DNA of 64,000 nt from JAGNHN01 sp964590645 (lineage in GTDB: Bacteria > Bacteroidota > Bacteroidia > Bacteroidales > JAGNHN01): positions 13,798 to 77,797 of the forward strand of contig CAZPYJ010000019.1 in assembly GCA_964590645.1 (NCBI GenBank). Direction: 5' to 3'. The notes under the pieces were generated by a model, which saw only the letters and a list, made by a program, of their open reading frames with translations, had not been told where the DNA came from and did not search any database. Each line of letters begins with the position of its first letter. Within the stretch, counting starts at the first letter, position 1. Position numbers and translations under genes: made by a program. Of the stretch, positions 50,502-59,260 are shown piece after piece.

Positions 50502-51266
50502 TCAGTTCACCGGAGGATCCTGCATCCAGGAGGTATGCTTATCGATCCCCAGCACCTGGCATACCTTTTCTGCTACTATTTTTTCAGCGCCTTTGATGGA
50601 GTAGTCCTTTGCTGAGCCCAGAGCCTGGTCTTCCACCCTGACCTCGACCACATATTGTTTTCCGTGGCCATTTCCCACCTCATCCACTACACGGAATTCC
50701 ACATTCTGCTTTTCCTTTTGCCCCCATTCGATGAGGCGGCTCTTGAAATTCACTTCTGTCCTTTCGAGATTTTCCAGGTCGAAATGTTGGCGGATGATAC
50801 GGTTGACGATAATTTTCCGGGTATAGGCATATCCTCTGTCCACGTAGAGGGCACCGATGAAGGCTTCGAAGGCATCGCCAGTGATAGAGCGGGCCTGGCC
50901 GTTGGCTTCGGGGCTGGCAAGGATGAGTTGGGTGATGCCCAGTTTCTGCGAAAGTTTATTCAGTTGCGTCCGGCTGACGATTTTGGCCCGCATATCGGTA
51001 AGAAAGCCTTCCTCCTTGCAGGGATACTTTTTAAAGAGGAAGTCGGCGACGACTGCACCCAGCACTGCATCGCCGAGGTATTCGAGGCGTTCGTTGCTGA
51101 TTTTCATTCCGCTCACAAAGCCTGTGGAGGCTGACTTGTGTCGAAAAGCCAGTTTATAAGGATAAATATTCCCTGGCCAGAAACCGAAGATATTGCGAAT
51201 GGATATTCTCAGTTTCCGGTCGGGCGAGAAGAGGGCCCGGATTGCGTTCAGTAAAGGGGCAAGCAA
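50502..51266 (-). CDS. rnc: Ribonuclease III
   Basis: A 254-residue enzyme with the signature NERLEYLGDAVLGAVVADFLF (catalytic Glu and Asp), FEAFIGALYVDRGY, and a C-terminal double-stranded RNA-binding domain (about 165-245; FKSRLIEWGQKEKQNVEFRV, VEVRVEDQALGSAKDYSIKGAEKIVAEKVCQVL). It cleaves double-stranded RNA in rRNA and mRNA processing. It is third in the acpP-fabF-rnc operon, the common bacterial order, three bases after fabF. Confidence 0.96.
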   Translation of the reverse strand: MLAPLLNAIRALFSPDRKLRISIRNIFGFWPGNIYPYKLAFRHKSASTGFVSGMKISNERLEYLGDAVLGAVVADFLFKKYPCKEEGFLTDMRAKIVSRTQLNKLSQKLGITQLILASPEANGQARSITGDAFEAFIGALYVDRGYAYTRKIIVNRIIRQHFDLENLERTEVNFKSRLIEWGQKEKQNVEFRVVDEVGNGHGKQYVVEVRVEDQALGSAKDYSIKGAEKIVAEKVCQVLGIDKHTSWMQDPPVN

Positions 51267-51269
51267 GGA

Positions 51270-52523
51270 TTAATCTTCAAATTTTTTAAAGATGAGTGTC
51301 GCGTTGTGCCCGCCAAAGCCAAAAGTATTGCTCAGGGCGTAGCGGATATCTCTTTCTACTTTCTTTCCAAAAGTAAAATTCAGGCCAAAGTCCAGTTCAG
51401 GATCATCCGTAAAGTGGTTGATGGTGGGAGGGATGATTCCCTGATTCAGGGCGAGTACAGAAGCGAGGGCTTCGATGCTTCCGGCAGCGCCCAGGAGGTG
51501 GCCGGTCATCGACTTGGTGGAGTTGATTGAGATTTTGGGTGCGTGTTCTCCGAAGAGGGTAGAGATCGCTTTGCTTTCAGCCACATCGCCCAGGGGCGTT
51601 GAGGTGCCGTGGGTATTGATGTGGTCAATATCGCTGATTTGAATTCCTGCATCATCCAGGGCCATCCGCATTGAAAGGATTGCTCCTTCGCCTTCGGGGT
51701 GTGGCCCGATCATATGATAGGCATCGGCACTGAGTCCGCAGCCCACCACTTCGGCATAGATCTTTGCACCTCTGGCTTTGGCGTGCTCCAGTTCTTCAAA
51801 GATGAGAGCAGCACCGCCTTCTCCCAGCACAAAGCCATCGCGGTCTTTATCAAAAGGCCTTGAGGCGGTAGCCGGGTCATCGTTGCGGGTAGAAATGGCG
51901 TGCATTGCATTGAAACCTCCTACCCCGGCTTCGTTGATGGCTGCTTCAGAACCGCCGGTAACAAAGACATCGGCTTTGCCCAGGCGGATATAATTCAGCG
52001 AATCAATAAGGCTGTTGGCGGAGCTGGCGCAGGCCGAAACCGTGGCGAAGTTGGGACCCCTGAAGCCGTATTTGATTGAAATATGACCTGCCACGATATC
52101 GGCAATCATTTTGGGGATGAAGAAGGGGTTGAAGCGGGGTGTCCCGTCGCCCCGGGCGAAATCGACTACTTCCTTCAGGAAGGTCTCCAATCCGCCGATG
52201 CCCGATGCCCATATCACCCCAAAACGGTCCAGATTGCAGGCATTCATATCGAATCCTGCATCCTGGATCGCTTCATCGGCGGAGATCAGGCCGTATTGGG
52301 CGTAAAGATCATACTTCCGCAACTCCTTGCGGTCGAAATAATTCAACCCATCGTAATTCTTTACTTCGCAGGCAAATTGTGTTTTGAACTTCGAAGTATC
52401 AAAATGTGTGATGGGTCCAGCACCACTAACCCCCTTAACCAAACTGTCCCAGTTTTCCGGGACAGTATTGCCTAATGGAGAAATTGCGCCGAGGCCGGTA
52501 ACGACAACTCGCTTTAACTCCAT
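51270..52523 (-). CDS. fabF: 3-oxoacyl-ACP synthase II
   Basis: A 417-residue ketosynthase: VVVTGLGAISPLGN start, catalytic Cys165 in VSACASSANSL, His in NTHGTSTPLGD and NSTKSMTGHLLGAAGSIEAL, and SNTFGFGGHNATLIF at the C terminus. It elongates acyl chains on acyl carrier protein in fatty acid synthesis. It lies between acpP (14 bases upstream) and rnc, the standard arrangement. Confidence 0.97.
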   Translation of the reverse strand: MELKRVVVTGLGAISPLGNTVPENWDSLVKGVSGAGPITHFDTSKFKTQFACEVKNYDGLNYFDRKELRKYDLYAQYGLISADEAIQDAGFDMNACNLDRFGVIWASGIGGLETFLKEVVDFARGDGTPRFNPFFIPKMIADIVAGHISIKYGFRGPNFATVSACASSANSLIDSLNYIRLGKADVFVTGGSEAAINEAGVGGFNAMHAISTRNDDPATASRPFDKDRDGFVLGEGGAALIFEELEHAKARGAKIYAEVVGCGLSADAYHMIGPHPEGEGAILSMRMALDDAGIQISDIDHINTHGTSTPLGDVAESKAISTLFGEHAPKISINSTKSMTGHLLGAAGSIEALASVLALNQGIIPPTINHFTDDPELDFGLNFTFGKKVERDIRYALSNTFGFGGHNATLIFKKFED

Positions 52524-52537
52524 AGAAAATCGAATAA

Positions 52538-52771
52538 TTATTTATTCTCTTCGATGTATTTTATTGCTTCTCCCACAGAACCAATCTTTTCAGCCTGATC
52601 ATCGGGGATGGCAATATTGAATTCTTTTTCGAACTCCATAATGAGTTCAACAGTGTCGAGAGAATCGGCTCCCAAATCATTGGTGAAGCTGGCTTCGTTG
52701 GTCACTTCACTTTCATCAACGCCAAGTTTATCGACGATGATCGCTTTTACTTTTGCAGCAATGTCTGACAT
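52538..52771 (-). CDS. acpP: Acyl carrier protein
   Basis: A 77-residue acidic protein with the phosphopantetheine site GADSLDTVEL (Ser37) and the helix-3 and 4 segments IPDDQAEKIGSVGEAIKYIE. It carries growing acyl chains to FabF and other synthases. First gene of the acpP-fabF-rnc operon. A poor -7 match (TTTCTTTG) is about 26 bases upstream; no exact box is seen. Confidence 0.97.
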   Translation of the reverse strand: MSDIAAKVKAIIVDKLGVDESEVTNEASFTNDLGADSLDTVELIMEFEKEFNIAIPDDQAEKIGSVGEAIKYIEENK

Positions 52772-52911
52772 GACACTATGTGTTTTGGTTTAACTCCGCA
52801 AAGAAAGACAATTCATCTTGATTAAACAAAATTTTTTCCTCACATATTTGATAATCAAATCGGTATAATTAGCTTCCGGAATCCTTTCTGGGCAGGCAAT
52901 GCAGAAACATC

Positions 52912-52919
52912 TACCTTTG
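52912..52919 (+). promoter_or_regulatory. Promoter -7 box of purN
   Basis: TACCTTTG, 17 bases before the purN start codon. Confidence 0.6.
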
Positions 52920-52936
52920 CCCAAAATGGTCAGCAG

Positions 52937-53512
52937 GTGAGAAGGATAGCAGTATGGGCTTCCGGCAGCGGCACCAATGCGGAAAGGCTCACACATTACT
53001 TCAGGGAGAAGCAAAGTGCGGAAGTGGCGGTCATCCTTAGCAACAGGCCGGGAGCCTATGTGCTGGAGAGGGCACGCAGCCTGGGCGTGCACGCTGCTTT
53101 ATTCCCCAATGCCGCTTTTCGCCAGGGGTCGGAATTGCTGGCCTTTCATCAGCAAATGCGGATCGAGTATATCATACTGGCAGGTTTTCTTCTAAAAGTA
53201 CCGGACAGCATAGTAGAAGTCTATGAGGGGAAGATCATCAATCTTCATCCGGCCCTGCTGCCGGCCTTCGGGGGCAGGGGAATGTATGGAATGCACGTTC
53301 ACCGGGCCGTGATTGATGCAGGGGTAAAGGAGTCCGGAATCACCATCCATCTGGTCAACCGGGAATATGATGAGGGAGAGATCCTCTTTCAGGCATCCTG
53401 CCCTGTGATGGCATCCGACACCCCGGAATCACTGGCAGACAGAATCCACCAACTGGAATATTTGCACTATCCCGTGATTGTGGAGAAACGCATTCTGGGA
53501 TCAGAGGAATAA
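52937..53512 (+). CDS. purN: Phosphoribosylglycinamide formyltransferase, GTG start
   Basis: A 191-residue enzyme with AVWASGSGTNAE (phosphate loop), YIILAGFLLKVP, INLHPALLPAFGG (catalytic Asn102 and His104) and NREYDEGEI (Asp145). It transfers a formyl group from formyl-tetrahydrofolate to GAR in purine synthesis. The start is a GTG: the only nearby upstream ATG (52926) is out of frame and runs into a stop after three codons, and the GTG gives the conserved N terminus. It is divergent from acpP. Confidence 0.94.
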   Translation: MRRIAVWASGSGTNAERLTHYFREKQSAEVAVILSNRPGAYVLERARSLGVHAALFPNAAFRQGSELLAFHQQMRIEYIILAGFLLKVPDSIVEVYEGKIINLHPALLPAFGGRGMYGMHVHRAVIDAGVKESGITIHLVNREYDEGEILFQASCPVMASDTPESLADRIHQLEYLHYPVIVEKRILGSEE

Positions 53513-53520
53513 GGAAGGCT

Positions 53521-56355
53521 TTAGAAAAGGATGACGCTTCCGCGGAATTGCTGGAGGGGTCGGTGCTTTACTTTCAGCAGTATCCTGTACACATAAGCGC
53601 CCGAAGGCAGCGGTTCACCCTGATTAAACATCCTGCCGTTCCAGCTGCCAAGCGGATCTTCTGAGTAATACAGCCTTTTGCCCCAGCGGTCAAATACTTC
53701 CATCATATAAGACTCCACTTCCAGGTTATGAAAAGAAGGGCCGAAATGTTCGTTCAGTCCGTCTCCATTTGGGCTGAAGGCATTGGGCATATAAAAGGTG
53801 AGATAATCCCTTACGAATAGCTTTTGGCTTGCCGTGTCTGCACATCCGGCGGTATCCAGGGTAATCAGCCTGACCAGGAAACTATCCGAACGATGATACT
53901 GATGCACAGGGTTTTTATCGGTACTGCTCCCGGCTCCATCTCCGAAATCCCAAAGCCAGGCTTTCACAGCCGCATCGCTTTCATCCCTGAAACGGTAGAT
54001 GGCTTCGGGTAACTCAGCGACTTGCGGCAGAAAGCTGAAGGCAGCCCTGGCCGGAGGGATCTCCTGAATAAACAGTGAGTCGAGTATATGGCACAAGCTG
54101 TCATCAATCAGGAACAGCAGTTTTCCTGCGGACAGGTTCTGGGCCTTGGGGCCGCTCTGGGGTGGATCACTGTACCAGTGGATATGGTAGGGCGGGGTTC
54201 CTCCTGATACATTTAAATGTATGCTGGCATCCTCTTGTCCGCAGTGCTCATCCCGGATTTGGAGGAAGGAATATGAAGGGGGAGGGATGTACTCAATCAG
54301 GACAGAATCTGTATAAGAGCATTGTGTGTCCCCAACTGTAAACCGCTGCCATCCGGCCGGCAGTGACAGGGCTTCGAAACCCTGTTGAGGGGGTATGCCA
54401 GTCCAGCTTACCACCAGGCTGCTGTCTCCACTGAATTGTGCCGTCCCATTGGCCAGATCGCAGGTGGAAGGGGTAGTCTGCACGCTCCAGAGAGGCTTAA
54501 GGGCTTCAGAAAGGACGATGGTATCGGATGCCAGACAAGCATTGCTGTCCATCAACTGCACGACATAAGTACCGGCCTGGGTTGGCAGCAGGGCAGCGGC
54601 ATTTCCCACGGTTTGTCCGTTTCTCAACCACAGATATGCTCCGCCCGTACCCAGATCCTGAGCCTGCAGGGCAGGCAAGGGTTCGCCCGGACAGAAATGG
54701 CTGTCGGAAGGCAAGCCGGAGACAGGCAAAGGATGTACCCGGATTTCAAAGGTGCTGTCCCAGGCACAGGAAAAGGCATCGGTAAGATGCAAGTTGTACT
54801 GATGCAGACCGGGTGCCGGAGGAGAAAGCAGAAGCAGGCTGTCGGTCTGCTGCAGGAATTGAGGCCCGGAAAACTGCAGGGTATCCGTGTCCACGGTAAA
54901 CTCCCAGGATTCCGGTATGCGGTCGGGATGAATTTCCAGTCCCCACCAGAAAACATAACCATTGTCGTAGTTCCAATAATCGCAAACCTCCAGGGTCCAG
55001 GTGCCATTCAAGGGGCAGCCCGCCAGATCAGTGAAGGATTGCTCCGGGAGGTAGGAAGTACTGTCCATCTGCCCACTGTTCACATAATCATTCATCAGGC
55101 CAAGGCTGGGGTTCATCGACCAGGTATAGGTCCATCCGCTTCCCGGCGGATTCATACTGGCTTCATTGACGCACCAGGGGAGAAGGCAGTCGTTGGTATT
55201 GGGTTGTCCCAGGTGGGCATTACCGGTCTGAATATAATCTTTCAGAATGATGCTCTGGCCTGTCGGACAGATCAGGCGGATTTTCAGATCGCCTACCCAG
55301 GAGTGCTCTGCATTCATCTGCACCGAAAGTATATCGCTGGAATCGAGGACGGTTTGACCGGGATCAAAAAGATTAAAATGGACTGAGGCACTATAGCATT
55401 GCCCTCCGCTGGCTCCTCCGTCGGGGATGAAAGTAAGGCTGTCATACCTGAGGCTGGCTCTTTGTTTAAAATGGGTGGGTTTAATGATAATGTGGTCAAA
55501 CCAATCCGTGCCGAAATCGAGGCTGGCGGTATCTCCCAGACAAAGCTCCGGTAAAGGATTTATGCGCCGGAGAGGACTTTCCGAAACCCTTATCCTGAGG
55601 CCAATGGGATTGGCACTGCTGCATCCGTGATCGTCTGTGATCCGAAGATTTACATCATATCCTCCTCCTTTATTGAAAATACGATGAATCACCCGTCCCG
55701 TATCTGCATATCCGTCGCTGAACTCCCACACAAAAATGGAGAGCGAATCAGCCTGAGGATAGGTCAGATTATTCATTGGATACGCACCCAGGCCTGCCAG
55801 GTCTAGCCCCTGCCCCCTGCAGATATCAATATAACCCGAATCATCCGGCAGCCTGTTCATCATAATGCTGTCCAAACCCGCAGTGATGGTTTGGCAGAGG
55901 GTATGGCAACTCAGCATAGCCTCCCAACCGGGTGCATTGACCGCATTATCGGACACAAAACGCAATGTGAGACAGCCGCCGGGATTCTGCATACCCGCCT
56001 GAAAAACCTGGAGGGCAGCGCTGTTGCTATTGTTGAAAGCGCCGATCAGGGGTGCATTCAGGCTATCGCCATCGTACAGATAGAGGGTATCGGAGGGGTG
56101 CACATTAAAAGTGGAGAAATAAAGCTGAATATGGGTTTGGAGCGCATTGTCGGAGCAAAAAGTGATGCTGTAATCCTCATTGAAAGTATAGCCGGAATAC
56201 TGACCACCGGCATCGGTAAAAATGCCGCTGCAGGCTTGAATACTTTGCCCCTGGTACATACTGATCGGATAGACCTGGCCCAGCAGGGGCGTAGATAATC
56301 CCCCTCCCGACAGAAGTAGAAACAGCCACAGTATGTTATGAACAATCCTCCTCAA
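53521..56355 (-). CDS. T9SS surface protein with CUB, P-domain and PKD domains (CHU_C C terminus)
   Basis: A 944-residue secreted protein: signal peptide (about 1-26), a CUB domain (about 30-150; ACSGIFTDAGGQYSGY, DTLYLYDGDS, CLTLRFVSDN), a PKD-like region (about 180-255), a proprotein-convertase P-domain (about 300-480; VQMNAEHSWVGDLKIRLICPTGQ, NGTWTLEVCDYW), Ig/PKD-like repeats (about 500-770), a PKD domain with AWLWDFGDG, and a CHU_C sorting domain (YMPNAFSPNGDGLNEHF, VFDRWGKRLYYSED, SGAYVYRI). The P-domain is without a peptidase, so it acts as a binding fold. It stands alone, converging with purN eight bases away. Confidence 0.88.
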   Translation of the reverse strand: MRRIVHNILWLFLLLSGGGLSTPLLGQVYPISMYQGQSIQACSGIFTDAGGQYSGYTFNEDYSITFCSDNALQTHIQLYFSTFNVHPSDTLYLYDGDSLNAPLIGAFNNSNSAALQVFQAGMQNPGGCLTLRFVSDNAVNAPGWEAMLSCHTLCQTITAGLDSIMMNRLPDDSGYIDICRGQGLDLAGLGAYPMNNLTYPQADSLSIFVWEFSDGYADTGRVIHRIFNKGGGYDVNLRITDDHGCSSANPIGLRIRVSESPLRRINPLPELCLGDTASLDFGTDWFDHIIIKPTHFKQRASLRYDSLTFIPDGGASGGQCYSASVHFNLFDPGQTVLDSSDILSVQMNAEHSWVGDLKIRLICPTGQSIILKDYIQTGNAHLGQPNTNDCLLPWCVNEASMNPPGSGWTYTWSMNPSLGLMNDYVNSGQMDSTSYLPEQSFTDLAGCPLNGTWTLEVCDYWNYDNGYVFWWGLEIHPDRIPESWEFTVDTDTLQFSGPQFLQQTDSLLLLSPPAPGLHQYNLHLTDAFSCAWDSTFEIRVHPLPVSGLPSDSHFCPGEPLPALQAQDLGTGGAYLWLRNGQTVGNAAALLPTQAGTYVVQLMDSNACLASDTIVLSEALKPLWSVQTTPSTCDLANGTAQFSGDSSLVVSWTGIPPQQGFEALSLPAGWQRFTVGDTQCSYTDSVLIEYIPPPSYSFLQIRDEHCGQEDASIHLNVSGGTPPYHIHWYSDPPQSGPKAQNLSAGKLLFLIDDSLCHILDSLFIQEIPPARAAFSFLPQVAELPEAIYRFRDESDAAVKAWLWDFGDGAGSSTDKNPVHQYHRSDSFLVRLITLDTAGCADTASQKLFVRDYLTFYMPNAFSPNGDGLNEHFGPSFHNLEVESYMMEVFDRWGKRLYYSEDPLGSWNGRMFNQGEPLPSGAYVYRILLKVKHRPLQQFRGSVILF

Positions 56356-56860
56356 AATAACTGTATATCAAACACTAAGATGTTAACAAACTTAATCATT
56401 TTCGCCGGGCCAAAACCCCTTCATCCTATATGGTTTCTCCATCCCCTTGCCTATTGCCCCCGGGATATTGAGTCTCGCCGCATATTGCTCTTCCATTCAT
56501 CCACTTTACGAAAAAAAGACCAAAAACTGCGTAATTCCCTATCATTGAATTCTTTACAAAATATTTGCTCTGGATTCTTTGCACACCCCAAGTTATTGCT
56601 TAATTCGCTCATTAGCAAACCTATACGACATAGCCAGCCTGAAAGTTTCAAATTCGGGCTGTTTTGCCTTCAAAGGTGAAGACTAAGGGCGGAAACCCTC
56701 CATTTCAGGCCTTTGATGCCATCATAAATATACCGGGATGGATGCAGGTGGTGAGACCGTAAAGGAAGAGCTTATACACAGGGAAATGTGAATTAAAAGA
56801 ACAGTACAATCCTGATTTCCTGTACATTGAACAAAGAAGACGATGCAATTTAGTCCCTGA
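56356..56860. other. Noncoding interval of 505 bases between the CHU_C gene and the alcohol dehydrogenase gene
   Basis: A/T-rich, with the CHU_C promoter at its left end. The small open frames inside have no recognisable domain. No clear terminator, tRNA or repeat is seen. Confidence 0.6.
56387..56394 (-). promoter_or_regulatory. Promoter -7 box of the CUB/CHU_C protein gene
   Basis: TAAGTTTG on the minus strand, an exact TAnnTTTG match 31 bases before the start; a TTTG lies 16 bases further upstream (56411-56414). Confidence 0.5.
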
Positions 56861-58012
56861 TTAACTTTTCAGGGAAAAAAAAGCTTCTACCATTCTCTCC
56901 ATTTCCTGTTCGTTGAGCGGATAGACCGCTCCATTGGATTGATTCTCGCGCATCACGTCCAGGATATCGTCTCTGGATTGCTCGCCCACGGAAAATTCTG
57001 CCAGTCTGACCGGGCAACCCAGGCTGTGGAAAAAGGACTCCAGTTTGTCGATGCCCTTATTCGGGTCAGGGTCTCCAAAGAGTCCAAGGAAGAGCATCTC
57101 CAGGCGTTTGCGGATGCGTGGAAGCAGCACACGCATCCAGGCAGGGTAGACGATGGTGAGGGAAGCCCCGTGGGGCACATCGTACATCAGGCTGAGTACG
57201 TGGCCGAAAGCGTGCACACCCCAGTCGCCCCTGGCCTTTCCATAAGCCGTCATCCCATTGAGCGCCATTGTGGCTGCAAACATTATTCTGGCACGTAAAT
57301 CATAATTGTTCAGGTCATTCATCAGCAATGGCCCGGCTTCCAGGGCTTCCTGCATAATGGAAAGGATGAAGCGGTCTGTCAGGGGGGCCTCCCCTTCTCC
57401 AAACCACAATTCCAGGGAATGCGCCATCAGGTCGGCGATGCCAAAGGCGGTATAACCGGCATTCACTGTAATGGTATAGGTAGGATCCAGGAAAGAATGC
57501 AGGGGATAGATCAGCTTGTGACCATAGCCGAGTTTCTTTTTCTCTGCCTCATTCTGCACCACGGCAAAGGGATTCATTTCTGTTCCCGTGGCTGCCAGGG
57601 TGAGCACGGATACCAGGGGAATGGCGGTCTCCGGTTTGGCTTCTCCCGTATAAAAATCCCAGCCGCTGTGGGCTACCGGAATCGTGATGCTGATGATCTT
57701 GGCACTGTCGATCACGCTGCCTCCGCCCACTGCCAGGATCATATCCACCTTTTCTTTTCTTCCAAGGGCTGCCGCAGCATCCACATCTTCGATGAGGGGA
57801 TTGGATTTTATGCCGCTGTATTCCACCACCCGGATGCCGGTCTGCTGCATTTGCGCCATCACCTGATCGTAGATTCCGTTGCTGCGAATGCTTCCTTTAC
57901 CATAGACCAGCAGCGCCTTTTTTCCATAGTTCGACACTACCTTCCCTAGTGAAGAAATCACATCCTTCCCGAAGTGAAGGGTGGTGGGATTGTTTACTTT
58001 AAAGTTTTCCAT
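56861..58012 (-). CDS. Iron-containing alcohol dehydrogenase (butanol dehydrogenase/YqhD type)
   Basis: A 383-residue enzyme starting MENFKVNNPTTLHFGKDV, with the NAD(P) segment LAVGGGSVIDSAKI, SVLTLAATGTEMNPFAV, and metal ligands in FGIADLMAHSLELWFG and ARGDWGVHAFGHVLSLMYDVPHGASL. The last block matches butanol dehydrogenases that use NADPH to reduce aldehydes. The start at 58012 gives the family N terminus. It follows mnmA by 96 bases on the same strand. Confidence 0.94.
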   Translation of the reverse strand: MENFKVNNPTTLHFGKDVISSLGKVVSNYGKKALLVYGKGSIRSNGIYDQVMAQMQQTGIRVVEYSGIKSNPLIEDVDAAAALGRKEKVDMILAVGGGSVIDSAKIISITIPVAHSGWDFYTGEAKPETAIPLVSVLTLAATGTEMNPFAVVQNEAEKKKLGYGHKLIYPLHSFLDPTYTITVNAGYTAFGIADLMAHSLELWFGEGEAPLTDRFILSIMQEALEAGPLLMNDLNNYDLRARIMFAATMALNGMTAYGKARGDWGVHAFGHVLSLMYDVPHGASLTIVYPAWMRVLLPRIRKRLEMLFLGLFGDPDPNKGIDKLESFFHSLGCPVRLAEFSVGEQSRDDILDVMRENQSNGAVYPLNEQEMERMVEAFFSLKS

Positions 58013-58108
58013 TTTTTTGTAGTGCGTTTTGCTTTTCAATGATAATCCATTCTCTCAACAAGGTGAGCCATATTTGCAATCCACTGGAATACGATTCTCC
58101 AATGTGTC

Positions 58109-59176
58109 TCAAGTACTCTCAATAACCCCACTGCCGAGACAGTGATTCATTTGTTTATCATACAGCACCCCGAACTGGCCCGGAGCCACGCCCGAGATGG
58201 GTGCTTCTGTTTCAATTCGAAGTCGTGACCCTTCCTTAAAAACCTTCCCCGGGGCAAAATCAGGGGTATGCCGGATCTTAAAAGTCAAGTCCCAGGGGCC
58301 ATCACCGCTGAGAGCCTGTTCATTTAGAGTCAGGAAATCGCCCAGCACAATTTCATCCTGGTAGGTGCTAAGGGGGTCGTAGCCCTGGGAGACAAAGACC
58401 AGGTTTTCTTCGGCTTCTTTTTTCACCACAAACCAGGGGCCCTGGCTCAATCCGAGGCCTTTGCGTTGTCCGATGGTATGAAACCAGAAGCCTTTGTGTT
58501 TGCCCAGTATCCTGCCGCTTTCCAGCTCCACAATGTCACCCGGCTTCTCTCCCAGGTATCGTTTCAGAAAATCATTGTAATTGATTTCTCCCAGAAAACA
58601 GATCCCCTGGCTATCAGGCCGGTGGGCACTGGGGAGTGCTTCCCTTTCTGCCAGACTTCTGACCTCGTATTTTTGCATTCCACCTATCGGGAAATCGATT
58701 TTCTGCAACTGATCGTAGGTAATGCGTGAAAGGAAATAGGTTTGGTCTTTCTGTCTGTCTGCCGCCGTCTTCAGCCAATGCATCCCGTTTACCATCTCCT
58801 TGCGGGCATAATGCCCGGTGGTGATCCGGTCGAAATCCTTCCCGCATTTTTCTTCAAAAGCCCCGAATTTGATCAGGCGGTTGCACAGCACATCCGGATT
58901 GGGTGTATAGCCCCTGGCCACCGAATCGATCAGGTAGGCAATGATCCTTTCGCGGTATTCCTTTTCCAGGTCGATGACCTCCATTTTCAGGGCATACTTA
59001 TGGCTCAGGTATTTCACAATCTCCATATCCTCTTCCTGCGGACAGCCTTTGAAGGCCGGGTCCTCGGCAAGAGCAATGCGGATGTAGGTGATCACTGGCC
59101 TGAAGCCCTGATCCAGCAATAGGGGAATGGTCACAGAACTGTCCACCCCACCGGAAACCAATGCAGCAATATTCAT
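58109..59176 (-). CDS. mnmA: tRNA-specific 2-thiouridylase
   Basis: A 355-residue PP-loop enzyme. It has LVSGGVDSSVT (ATP loop), NPDVLCNRLIKF with the catalytic Cys98, TTGHYAR, DQTYFLSRI, and HRPDSQGICFLGE with the second Cys193, and IGQRKGLGLS. It thiolates U34 in Lys, Gln and Glu tRNAs with sulfur from the Tus/IscS relay. The ATG at 59176 is preferred to an upstream one. A TACCTTTG box lies seven bases upstream, so the transcript may be nearly leaderless. Confidence 0.96.
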   Translation of the reverse strand: MNIAALVSGGVDSSVTIPLLLDQGFRPVITYIRIALAEDPAFKGCPQEEDMEIVKYLSHKYALKMEVIDLEKEYRERIIAYLIDSVARGYTPNPDVLCNRLIKFGAFEEKCGKDFDRITTGHYARKEMVNGMHWLKTAADRQKDQTYFLSRITYDQLQKIDFPIGGMQKYEVRSLAEREALPSAHRPDSQGICFLGEINYNDFLKRYLGEKPGDIVELESGRILGKHKGFWFHTIGQRKGLGLSQGPWFVVKKEAEENLVFVSQGYDPLSTYQDEIVLGDFLTLNEQALSGDGPWDLTFKIRHTPDFAPGKVFKEGSRLRIETEAPISGVAPGQFGVLYDKQMNHCLGSGVIEST

Positions 59177-59183
59177 CAGGGGG

Positions 59184-59191
59184 CAAAGGTA
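59184..59191 (-). promoter_or_regulatory. Promoter -7 box of mnmA
   Basis: TACCTTTG on the minus strand, seven bases before the mnmA ATG. Confidence 0.55.
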
Positions 59192-59248
59192 CAAAGAAGC
59201 GTGGTGAGGGGCGCGGGTACAAAATCCCTTTGCTGTGCGAGCAATGTT

Positions 59249-59256
59249 TACCTTTG
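59249..59256 (+). promoter_or_regulatory. Promoter -7 box of the MsbA-like gene
   Basis: TACCTTTG, four bases before the ATG; a TTTG lies 16 bases upstream of it (59229-59232). Divergent from the mnmA promoter. Confidence 0.55.
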
Positions 59257-59260
59257 CGCA

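Noticed and set aside
56338..56679. 113-codon open frame upstream of the CHU_C gene
   Set aside because: It overlaps the divergent promoter and signal peptide of a real gene and has no recognisable features.
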